Below are positions 9,844 through 20,010 of a DNA stretch of 64,000 nt, piece after piece. Position 1 is the stretch's first letter. Each line of letters starts with the position of its first letter. Source of the DNA: Coptis chinensis (lineage: Eukaryota; Streptophyta; Magnoliopsida; Ranunculales; Ranunculaceae); the NCBI GenBank assembly GCA_015680905.1, contig CM027381.1, positions 62,609,501 through 62,673,500 on the forward strand, given 5' to 3'. Both the position numbers and the translations under genes were made by a program. The notes under the pieces are model-generated. The model did not search any database, was not told where the DNA came from, and was given only the letters and a program-made list of their open reading frames with translations.

Positions 9844-10482
9844 ATGAAATTTCCTCAAATCATATCGGAGCAATCCTTTGAAGAATTGCTCGAGAGTGAC
9901 ACATATGGGTGCTGGTTCCGCAACATGATTGTGTAGTCAGGATGACAACCTCTAATGGTAAGTGCCGATGAATCTTATTCTCCTGCACTTACTGCTTATT
10001 TCTATGATAATTGTAGGTTCTTTTATCAACCAGATGGGGAACAAGTGTTCTCTGTCACCATTGATGATGAAACAATGGATTTAAGCAAGTTTTTGTTAGC
10101 CTATGCTATTGGACTTTCTATGCTTGCTGCCCAAAACTCATGGGGCTATATGTCTAATAATGTGTACATCCATAACTATGAGAATTTCCATGAGACCTAT
10201 GGGGCGGGGATTTTTTTGTGTATGGACCAAGGGTAATATAATGTAGCCCTTGGTAGTCTGTCCCTTAACATAGACATTATTATGTTCTTTATTAAGCTGA
10301 ATATTTTAGGGGAATGACGTTTTTCTTATGCGAATAACGCCACTTGTGACGTCTTCCTTGCTCTAGCTGAGGGAAGTATGCTATATGACCTTCCCCAGAC
10401 CTTAGTGTCTAGTTTAGCACGAGCCCATAATTTGAAGCCTAAGTACCTTCTTATGCCTGTCTTGGTTTGCCGCAAAACCTAG
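9844..10482 (+). pseudogene. Element B: ORF4, conserved accessory protein of unknown function, broken
   Basis: The start reads MKFPQIISEQSFEELLESD, followed by TYGCWFR. This matches element C (IVIPEQSFEDLMGTDTYG) and element D (MIPEQSFHSLLNSPTYG). After a stop near 9934 the frame from 9955 carries DESYSPALTAYFYDN, then FSVTIDDETM, GLSM and WGYM..NVY, all alignable with C. A third segment at about 10350-10482 has DVFLALAEG and YLLMPVLVCR, again matched in C. The protein is not recognised. It has no obvious catalytic motif, signal peptide or membrane span. Retention in three diverged elements argues that it was once selected. Confidence 0.6.
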
Positions 10483-11714
10483 GATAGAATACTTATTCTA
10501 CAAATCCTGTGAGAATATAGCCTAAAAGCTTTATATGAGTGAAATATCTGAGTAATGACATAAGAGAAAAGTAAATTCCGAATAGAGAAATCACACGTCC
10601 GCTTGCTTGATTACTATACCATATCCTAAGTGAGAATTTAGGCCATTTTTGGATCGATATAGCCAGAAATTCAAACCTATATATAATTATTTTCCGTTAG
10701 TCGCCCCTCTGAGCCTTTCTTTAGCCTTTTCATAAACCACAAATCCTTTACCCTTTTATAAAAACAAAATAAAAATAAAATCAGCCTACCCATTTTAGGA
10801 ATGAGTCTGAGAAGTAGGATGAAATGGAGAAAAGAAAAGACAAAGACCTGTGGAAAACCAATAATTTATTAATTGTTTCAAATAAGAAAAGAAAAGAAAA
10901 GAAAGTTTCCATCCAAAGAAAAGAAAAAAAAAAAAAAGTTAGAACTCCAAAAACAAAATCAAAGGAGTCAAAAACCAAAAGAAAAAGAAAAAAATGGCTA
11001 AGGATGGAAACAAAGTGTAGAAGCAAAATAAGAAGAAGGCTTTCTCTAGTTACATATTTTGAAGATCCTATTGTCTCAGACCTGTCCTTTTTAATATCTA
11101 ATTCCTTCCTTCATTCTTAAACCATCACCTAATCCCCACAACACCTAATAAAGACCTCTAGCTCAATTAGGAATAGGTTGGTGTGATAGTAAGTGACAGA
11201 TGTGTTTAATCGACCTCGGCTTGAGATTGTGAGAAAAAACGTGCCCACTGCACACTGGAGTGAGCGAAACATGAGTGGAAAAATCAAAGTATTTTTGTCT
11301 TGACATAATTGTGAGGACCTACTTAAAGACGCTATTCCAAAGTTTCAGAAACGGATCCGTTATTGCATTTCATAGCATAATTCATTATATATATATTATG
11401 TTTATCCGTAGATGATTTGATTATTATGCACGTATTATAGCTTAGGTTCCGAATTAATTATTCTTTATTCATTGCTAGTGAGATGTATAGATATCTGAGA
11501 ATAAATAAGGAAACAATAATTTTTTTTCTTGTTCATTGTAGTATAAATGAAGTTTGTGAGTATCTTCTCTGTAAAATTCTCACGAGGTTATAACTTGTCC
11601 ACTAGGGAAATCTTAGTGGTTTAAGGCCTTATTGCATATGGTCAATGCAATCGCACTCGGCGAAACGAGATTAGTTAGAACTCCATTTTTGGTCACTTAT
11701 TTTAATTTCTCATC
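10483..11714 (+). other. Element B: long conserved 3' non-coding region
   Basis: No protein is supported; the open frames at 10781-11120 are by-products of an A/G-rich tract. The region aligns by eye along its length with element C (42650-43900, reverse strand) and element D (57677-58860, reverse strand). Shared blocks include GAATTTAGGCC, TTTGGATCGATATAGCCA (10648-10665), a purine-rich tract (10824-11010), CCTAATAAAGAC.TCTAGCTC (about 11144), GTGCCCACTGCACACTGGAG, GTGAGGACCTACTTAA, and a hairpin at 11599-11619 whose stem keeps pairing through one G-U pair. Confidence 0.75.
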
Positions 11715-11753
11715 TTTGCTTGAGGACAAGCAAAATGCTGTTTGGGGGTGGTT
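11715..11753 (+). other. Element B: pre-LTR hairpin and polypurine tract
   Basis: TTTGCTT (11715-11721), loop GAGGAC, then AAGCAAA (11728-11734) is followed by TTTGGGGGTGGTT abutting the LTR start. The same hairpin and tract precede the 3' LTRs of C and D. The tract primes plus-strand DNA synthesis in LTR retrotransposons. Confidence 0.85.
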
Positions 11754-13119
11754 TGATAAGAGCTCAAAACTGTAGTTTTAACCCATTAATAATATTACAT
11801 TTAGACCAATTATGTTTATAATAAATAAGAGTTAGTACTCTTTACGTACTTTTGTGTATTTCAGGTCTTGGAGTCAACTACGTGAAGAAATATGTCACTT
11901 TTGTAAGAGAAAGGAGCAAAAATTGGCTGCTAAGAAGTTCTATGGTTAAAGACAAGTTTCAAGGAGAAAAAACCTTTTTAATGCCCAGTCAAAGCTGAAA
12001 AGTCAAATTCAACGCGTGCAGAAATAGAGAATAAAAATTAATAGAACTTCCGTAGGCCGCATCTTTGGACTCAGACATCGAAATTTGGCCTATTATATGT
12101 TAAAAAGACCGGATCGGAAAGAGCTTTCTAATGGTTCAGGCCTTAATCTAATCAGAGGAGTAAACGTGGACGAAAAGGTTGTTGCAGTAATTTTTAGTAG
12201 AGAAACCCTTTTTAGACTTAAGTAATTAGGTTTTGGGCTTGATTTAGTGGCCCAAAACATAGCTCCAAAGCCTATGCATGAAATTGTAAACCTAGCCCTC
12301 TCCTATATAAAGAGGACTAAGGCAAAACTCTAAATCTCTCCAACCTTTTCCATTTAGTCTAAACTTAGTTTAAGTTTATTTGCCTAGCCACCATTAATAA
12401 AATTCAAGTTATTTTAATACAAGTATTCCTTTAATTATGTCTTCTTCTTCTCATTATTTATTCCATGATAGTCTAATGAACCATAACTAAACCTCCATTA
12501 GAGGGGTTTGATTGAAGCTTTGATGAAGACTTGATGTGTTAGTATAAAATAGTTGTATTAAAGAGCTTTAAGTCTAGGGTTTTCTATTTAGCAATAAGTA
12601 AAATAAACCTAGACTAGAGGGTAGTTAATTCACCATGAGAATGAGTTTCAACTTCCTCTCATGCTAATTATTAGTTGGTTAGAGATACCATGAATAATTA
12701 GGGATAAAAAGACCTAACTTTTATGTTGAACCTTATGTGAAAATATAAAGATTAGGGTTGCAACAAACTCTTTATTAACATATTAGGGATTAATCAAGGT
12801 GGATTTCAAATCTCCCTAATTCCTTTTCATATTCACATCTTAATATTTAGTTGCCCTAGTTTAATTTAGAATATATTCAATATTAGTTTTCACCATATTA
12901 GTTATATTTAGAATCATTACTTTCATGCTGTTTAATTGTTCATCATTAGTGGAATTAGTTATTATCTAATGCAATTAGGAGTGGAACGAATTCTTACTCT
13001 AGTTTTATTACATGATAATTGAGAGTAGAACTTTGATATAAACGATATGCAAATTATAGTTTACTTCTTCCTAGTATAATTAGCTAAGTAGGAGTAAAAA
13101 GTTATTTTTCATTATATCA
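11754..13119 (+). repeat. Element B: 3' LTR
   Basis: About 1.37 kb, beginning TGATAAGAGCTCAAAACTG directly after the polypurine tract and ending in TTATATCA. The start is the same as in elements C (TGATAAGAGCCC) and D (TGATAAGCACCC). A TATA box (CTATATAAAG) lies at about 12303. The first 130 bases are close to the other two LTR starts while the rest is more diverged. The exact right end is inferred from comparison with C. Confidence 0.75.
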
Positions 13120-14850
13120 CTACTCTATTACAAAATCTGGGCTTGGAGTACAACTGTGTGTCACAAATGAACTGGACATCAAAAAAATTGCACACACTTG
13201 TGTTCAGGTGTCCAAGATAATATTATTATCTATAATCTTTTCATCGTTCAACATTCCAATTTTCATAGTGAGACAATCCATGCACTTGTACATCACCTTG
13301 ACTATTTATACATAATCAAAGGAGGATAATGCCTAATAAGATAATCCACAAGCGTTACATCTCATTGTCTAGAATAATTACAGGAGGATATTGTCTAATA
13401 AGACAATCAATACATAACCTTACATCTCCTTGACTAAATTAGGTTTATGAGGATATTGATTGTTTAACATGTTGTTTCATCTTGTAGACAACAATGTTCA
13501 TTACTTAAAAAATATATGACATGGTTAACCTTCATGCCAAAGGTAAAAAATGCATTTATGCCAAACATACTTAATATCATACCATTGGTCTAGGAAAAAT
13601 AAACTTTAATTGTACCATTCACAACAAAAGATATACGATATTAAACAAATCCAGCCACTAAATACGCAAAACAATAGGGGACTCCACCTCCTCTTCATAT
13701 ATGAGCTCAAGTAAGATGGAATATCATATCTACAAGACCTTAAGTGCAACCTTCAACTAGAAAAAATTTACCAATAAACTATCATCAAGTTCAAAGTAAA
13801 TCCATGATGATTAATATCCAAAGCTAGCATGTTACACAACTTTAACATATGCTATATTGGATATAAGCTACAAGTTACTTCATCTAACATATATTCTCAT
13901 AATATTACAATTATAACCATCGTATAACAACACATGCACTCAATAGACAAGGTAAGCAATTATGCATTGAATACATTATAATTATTAACCAATTCAAGAT
14001 TTAAAGAAAATACAAAGAAAATTAATATATACAAAGAAAATTAATATCACACTATATCTAGTTAAACCAAATAATATCATTAATGATAAACAAAGCTCAC
14101 GTATAACTTGTTGACTAGGTTATTAATAGTAAAATGTTTAAGCTTAGGGTTTTCCCTCCTAAGGATAAAAACTATCATGCAACTTTAGGTAAGAATATCA
14201 TCATATAATCAAACCAAAAGAATTGCAAGAGAGTGAAAGAATACGATACCTATTCGATTGAAAAATCGGATTACCACTTTTTCCTCAATCTAGAAAAACA
14301 GTCCCAAAGAACTATGAAACTGAACTAGCTCAGGACGAACTAGATATCAAGCCATATAAAAAAGCTCTTTGAATCAGCTATCCAACCCAAAAAGTGGATT
14401 GCAAAACCGAGCTCTGAGCTGAAAGTTATAGCATTTTCCGTAACGAGTAATGGAGCAATCCAAAAGACGAACTTTGATGTTTTCTTGATTGAAAAACCCA
14501 TATTTGACTCCCACAAACGTAGGAGAAATATATACAATCATCTAGGGTTTCATAAACCGCGAAAGATCGATAAAAATTCAACCTTCAAATAGTTTCCCTA
14601 GCAAAAACAAAATTATTAGAAAATTTCTAAAGCCATAACTTATTAAACCAAACAATAATTAAAACTAAAACACTTATCTTTTTTATTGTCGTCTGAAAGC
14701 ACTTTAATTTGTTCTATGAAAATCTCTTGTTAAGATTGTTGTAATAGGGGTTAGATAATCGAATAGAACATAAGGACAGAAGAAGAACGGTCTGTCAAGG
14801 CGTGTGAATACACTGTCCTTAAGAAGAGATTTCGCCCCCTCAGATGGTGT
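13120..14850. other. AT-rich spacer with a short tandem repeat
   Basis: No gene found. At about 13268-13460 a unit of roughly 70 bases is repeated two to three times (ACATCTC.TTGACTA..., GGAGGATATTGTCTAATAAG). The minus-strand frame at 14340-14537 has no recognisable relative and overlaps sequence that resembles retrotransposon LTR leader. The 5' end of the Helitron inferred from 14851 onward may lie here but could not be placed. Confidence 0.4.
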
Positions 14851-15192
14851 AAATTAACCAGAGTGATTCAAGCTATGATTATAACTGGAGACAAAACAGG
14901 CCAACCAGTACTTCTCCCTAGAATTTCTTTGACGCCTTTGACTACAAAGATGGTTGTTCCCATGACTAGGAGGCAATTCTCCATATGACTCACATACATG
15001 ATGACGATTAATAAATCCCAAGGGTAGTCAGTCAAGTACGTTGGCAAAGATTTACGGACGCCAGTATTAAGTCATGGACAATTATACGTCGCGCTTTCGA
15101 GATGCACATCATCAAAAAGAATTAGTGTCATCCTTCCCCAAGATGCTTTTGGTTGTACTACAAATATTGTCTACCCAGAAGTTTTACTATAA
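14851..15192 (+). pseudogene. Helitron RepHel helicase, C-terminal remnant
   Basis: One frame, ending in TAA at 15190, encodes the last 113 codons of a Pif1-like Helitron helicase: ITGDKTGQPVLLPRISL.P, RRQF, MTINKSQG (motif V region) and [16 protein letters not shown] (motif VI), then NIVYPEVLL. Two in-frame stops (14986-14988 and 15025-15027) replace conserved codons, so it is dead. RepHel nicks and unwinds DNA for rolling-circle transposition. It is in the same orientation as the RPA-like gene downstream, the usual arrangement in plant Helitrons. The nuclease and upstream helicase motifs were not found. Confidence 0.85.
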
Positions 15193-17135
15193 GTAGAGGT
15201 ATGTCATCCTGATAACTCCTAAACTATTGTAGCCGTCGTGCTATCCTGGGAAATAGTTGCTTTACTATGTAATTATGCACTAGACACTATACATGTTGTT
15301 ATAATTCCACCATTTCACAATCGTAGCCTTTTATAGCTGTTGCTCAGCTCATTCCTGATTTAAGCATTTCTCTATTTAGCTTTTTAACCATATAACCTTA
15401 TCTAACTTCTGCATTTCATAATTGAATTACTTGCAGGCTAAATGTTTACAGAAAAAATAACTACTTTTAAGCATTATCTTTCGGTGCATAAGAAGCAGGC
15501 AGTCTTATTCTACATGTAGTTCAGGTAGTATCACATGCCAAACAAAACCATAATATTATTCCACTATGACTCTTAAAATGCAGTGCATTTATCCATATTC
15601 ACGGTAGTTAAACTCGCCAATTGTATGTGGAGATTACCTGTCTGATCCATCAATTTTTGGTGTTCTCTATTTTTTTTAGAAAAAAAATAATAATGCATAA
15701 TTGAGATCTACTCTCAAATTTTGTTCATTGGAATGTGTTGGTATGTTTCTCACTGTACTCAGTGTCATCTAGACATGACTTGTTTCAAATTTTCATGTGA
15801 CCTTAACAAACTAGGAGCATCTATATGTTTTACATTATAATAAACTTTTAGGAAAACTTTAACCACTGACAACGGCAACTGCTGGACCAAAAAATTCACT
15901 TCGGACAAAAACATTTTAATCGCTTTTGGTCATGGCGTTTCCTATTCTGAAAACTGGCAAATTGAGAAGCCTTGCTCATTTTGCTAAATTTTTATGTTTC
16001 TCGATTCCTACTGTGAGTATCATACATTTTCCATTCGTAGCTGTTTGTTTCGCTTGACATTTGCAATTATTTGATGTGATCCTGCAAAAAAATGTTGTTT
16101 CGTTTAAGATGCAAACCGTTTGTCATTTGTCAATTTGATGTCAGGTCTTATTCCTCACATTTGCTTAGTATAGTGTGTTGATTGTCGTTTTAATCTCATT
16201 GGCTATTAGTCATTATATGTACAACTCTTTCCTGCAAATATATTAAGGCTTCACTATAGAATATGACAAAGCCAGAGATTTCTTAAAGGCCTGAAGTAGA
16301 ATTTTGTATGGAGTGAAGTATAAGAAGTGTTCTTATGGTGTGAAGTATCAAACTGTGTCTTTCAACAATTTCTTTCCCCACCACCACAAGAGCGCAGCCT
16401 AGTCGCTATTTTAAATGCCAACAAATATTATTCAGGTGCTAGGTCTGCTGTTGTTTGCTCCTTTTGAAGCTTACTTTAGTACCCGACATTTTAAACAAAC
16501 TTAGTTGCTAACTTATGGTGGCTGATGCTCATACTCTTGCAATGTGGAAGGAAATCTCACCTTTTTAAAAGCATGTTTGTGTTCATCACATACTAACATA
16601 AGTCTACTTATGTGCTACAAATATTATAGTATTGTTTTTCTTAAAATTATAAATTAGATGAGTTCGCTTGGTGAAAGGAGGCATCAACTTCACCATGTCC
16701 TGGCTGAGTATCTCTTTGTAGACCTTAGTTCCACCCATTTAGAATAGGAGGCAAATACTTTCAGTGTGAACTACTGTGTGAAGGTTAGCCTGACATTGAG
16801 ATTTACGCATCCTAACTTGAGCAAGAAAACTAATTTGGTTACTTATCTTTACATAACATTAACCAGGGCACCTTGAATTGTAGTTTGGGAATATGGAATA
16901 CCAGGAATAGGCCCAACTTTGAGAATGCTACACTTTAGGGTGATTGCAATCATGCCCGACATCATGTCAAGACAGTCACTGGAACCTATGATTCCTAAGC
17001 CAAGACCTCCACTTCCATAACAACACTCGATAGTAACATTGAGTATGCCCACCCTTACCAGACTATATATAGCAGCTGCCCCAAAATTATCTTTCATGGA
17101 GCCTTCAACAGATTCGAAAAACAAAATATGGTTTT
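15193..17135. repeat. Diverged duplication, copy 1 (partner 21735-23085)
   Basis: Sequence after the helicase stop aligns with 21735-23085 in the same order, beginning GGTATGTCAT and CTGGGAAATAGTTGCTTTAC and ending in the block around 16849-17130. Copy 1 has about 600 extra bases (roughly 15660-16250) and degraded exon sequence (a stop replaces a Trp codon near 15527). The duplication lies on both sides of the RPA-like gene. Confidence 0.7.
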
Positions 17136-17259
17136 GCAGCACCTTTCTGTAAGGGACCTTAATGCAGGCTTTATCAAAAAAGGAGGCCAGGTTATATGCA
17201 TAAATTCTGAGCAACCATACATCAAAGTTGGGCAAACTTTCGAGCATGTGAAGCCGCAC
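16849..17259 (-). other. Unidentified minus-strand reading frame, duplicated
   Basis: A 136-codon frame whose C-terminal part (KDNFGAAAIYSL, CCYGSGGLGLGI, IPYSQTTIQGALVNVM) recurs with substitutions and a frame break at 23201-22814. Family unknown; no catalytic motif is apparent. Conservation of the frame between copies is partial, so it may be either an old gene fragment carried in the Helitron or a chance frame in duplicated DNA. Confidence 0.3.
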
Positions 17260-17803
17260 TGTTGCATCACCTTAGTCCTTAAGTTCTTTCACCTTATATA
17301 TAGTAACCCGGTTTATAGGGTAGTGCATGAATTTGACAAGCGGGCAAAGCAATATTCAGGAGTGGGAGTGGGAGTGGGAGTGGGAACCTCTTGGTTACTA
17401 TTAAAGTTTAATGGTAGTAACATATGAACATACTTATTAAGTGCAAACACATTAAGACCAGCAAACCGTACGCCTTCCTTCCTATCCTACCTTAACCAAA
17501 ATTCAATCAGGCCTTCAACCTTTCGTCTTCTTCAACCGTCTTCATATTCCACGTTTAACTGCTGTATAATAGATGGGCCTATTCTCCTTCCCTATCTTCA
17601 TGTATCTTTCTAATCTCTATAAATTTAGATGGATTTTTTTTTCCTTTTCATATGTTCAACTTCTTCATACCAAGAAACTTTCTGTTATACAACATCAGCA
17701 ATCAGGTAATCCCCTTCTCTCCTCCATTTTAAATTAATTATTTACTAGGGATTGCCTACTATTAACTTTGGCCCTTTCAATGAACTTTACAGCTACAAGT
17801 CAA
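17260..17803 (+). promoter_or_regulatory. Upstream region of the RPA-like gene
   Basis: Contains four GGG runs with AGT spacers (17364-17384), a canonical G-quadruplex motif within a GTGGGA microsatellite. At 17690-17800 there is a plausible 5' untranslated exon with a donor (CAATCAG/GTAATC) and an acceptor (TTTACAG) just before the start codon. No clear TATA box was identified. Confidence 0.35.
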
Positions 17804-20010
17804 ATGTCGACGCAAAGCTATCAAGATCTTGATGAACTTTGCAATGGATCTGACCGCTATAAAGTGTTGGGCCGCCAAACAAGACTTTGGGAATCACTCA
17901 ATTTGAGTAATAAATACACTAGGGAAGTGGTTAGCTTGGAGTTTCTTCTTTTGGATGCAAAGGTAATTACAATACTATGTCCCGTCTATGCAAACAAAAA
18001 AAATTCCCAACCGAAATAATTTATTAACTTACTTGACTGTTTACAACCATAAATAGCGTACTCATATTCATGTAGTTCTACTGAAGAAATATTTTAAGGA
18101 TTTTGGGGATATTCTTAAAGGAAATGTGTTAAAGGAAGGCAATATCTACACATTAGAGAAATTTGACGTGTGGTTTATAAAAAGTTATAGGCCAGTTGAG
18201 AATGATCACAAGATCTTTTTCAAAACTGGCACATTGGTCGCGCCAGTGAATGAAGAAGGTATTGACATTGCAAGGCACAAATTCGCCTTCTCCCAGTTCG
18301 ACACTGTTTCAAGTCAAGTTAATGACAAAACTCACCTAATAGGTAATACTTTATTTCAATGACCACTTACCTTTGTTAACTCGGATCTTTGATCATTAGG
18401 CTTCTATTGACATTCATGTAACAAACAATTGTAGACATTATTGGCCTACTGAAGAGCGTCGGCAACATTACACCCAAATTTGGAATAGTTTTTCAGGAGA
18501 TTGTTATCATGGACAAGAGGTGACTTGCCGTCCTTACATCTTAAATGAGCCCTATATGAATTTTCCCTTCTAACATAGGTGATCCTATTATCAGTGAAAT
18601 GGAATTGACAATTACATTATGGGGTCAGTTGACCGACAAGTTTCCGGATGACATTTCTCACAACATAACGTTATTGTCATTGCAACTTCACTCAACACAA
18701 AAGAAATTCAAGGTTAATAACAATTTTGGTTTCATGCTATTGGAATTCGTTTTGCAGTGCTAATAAAAAAAAAGTTACAAGTATTTAACATGTCCATATT
18801 GTGTTGAAGGGAAAATTTGTCTTTCATCACTTAGTGAAACGAAAGTCTACCTTAATTTGGATACCGCTGATGTTACTGCCTATAGAAATAGGTTTGTCTA
18901 TCCTGCTTGAGCACCAACTCATTCTTTTGTCATACAATTTGAACATGTTACCTCTTAATCATGTCATTTGTCACATTCCTTTTCATTGTAGTTTGGAGGG
19001 TACCAACCTACAAATAGAACATCTGGATCCATGTACAACAGAGAACCTTTCTGAGGAAGAGCTGCTTAGAAACCATAGGGTTTCAATAGACAAATTAAAG
19101 GAGATAGGTCTAGATGAATTCTACAAGGTAATGTTCACCCTTTTAGGTTGATTGTGTTTCGTTGCCTAATGCATTGATGAAAAATATTGTCATAAAATAG
19201 GGAGCAACATATACTTGTAGAGCAACCATAGGATATGTTTTCAACACAAATTGGTACTATGATTCATGCAACAACAACAAGTGTAACAAAAAAGCTGTTA
19301 ACAAAGTGTGCCCGGATTGTCAAGTTGAAGTTGGAAGTCGACGTGAGAGGTGACTTATAAATTCCTTATCCAACCAATTCTTTGTTAGATTAACTGTCTA
19401 AAAAACTTTATTTCAAATGGACAGGTATATGCTGCACATGTATGTAGAAGATTCGTCGGGGGTTACTCTATTTGTTACATTTGATAGAGAAGATGAATAC
19501 CTGATTCAAAAGCCGGTTAAGGAATTGGTTGACTCCTACAAAAAGGCAACACCCTACAAATTTTCAAATCATAGCGGAGTTTTTTTTTTTGATAAAAAAA
19601 AACCCTAATTCTAGGCAATTTGAATTATTTTCTCAATGTTACAGGAGAATGTCCCACATGCTGTTCAGACTGAATTGGAACAAGTTGCTGGAAAAGAATA
19701 CATTTTCCAAGTGAAAATAAATTACTACAGTGAGAATAAGGAAAGCCAATTTTTTGTTATCTACAAATTTTTTCCAACTACTGTAGATGATGACACAATG
19801 ACAAAAGAAGCCATTGAGAAGGTAATCCTCTGTTCCCTTTACTAATATTCAGATTAATTCTACTTCATCAAACTAATTCTGGTGCAATACAAGATAAAAC
19901 AAATAGAAACACCGATTTAGATGTTGCACTTATTGGAATAGAGGTGTCAAGCCAGGATATAGAATATGAGCTCCCCCGAGCAAAAAAAAAAGGATACTGT
20001 AGTGGGTAAG
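17804..20010 (+). pseudogene. RPA70-like (replication protein A large subunit-like) gene, Helitron-associated, probably broken
   Basis: Roughly ten exons. Readable pieces with canonical GT/AG borders: 17804-17962, 18057-18342 (OB fold: HIHVVLLKKYFKDFGDIL, YTLEKFDVWF), 18435-18519, 18579-18712 (MELTITLWGQLTDKF), about 18782-18891 (KICLSSLSETKVYLNLDT), 18992-19127, 19201-19349 (four-Cys zinc ribbon, C-X4-C-X10-C-X2-C), 19425 onward (LFVTFDREDEYLI) and 19645-19821. Together these are the DUF223 and Rep_fac-A_C domains of plant RPA1 paralogues, which bind single-stranded DNA and are often carried by Helitrons. The frame does not join cleanly between exons 3, 4 and 5, and stops appear in the last exon. 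Function as a Helitron accessory is inference. Confidence 0.75.

Noticed and set aside
10781..11120. Lys-rich plus-strand and Phe-rich minus-strand reading frames
   Set aside because: They come from an A/G-rich tract in the conserved non-coding region, and the frame is not kept in elements C and D.
13268..13460. Possible CRISPR-like array
   Set aside because: Repeats are adjacent, imperfect and without unique spacers; this is a plant genome and the pattern fits a decayed tandem repeat.
14340..14537. Minus-strand hydrophobic frame
   Set aside because: No recognisable relative, and the DNA resembles retrotransposon LTR leader sequence.
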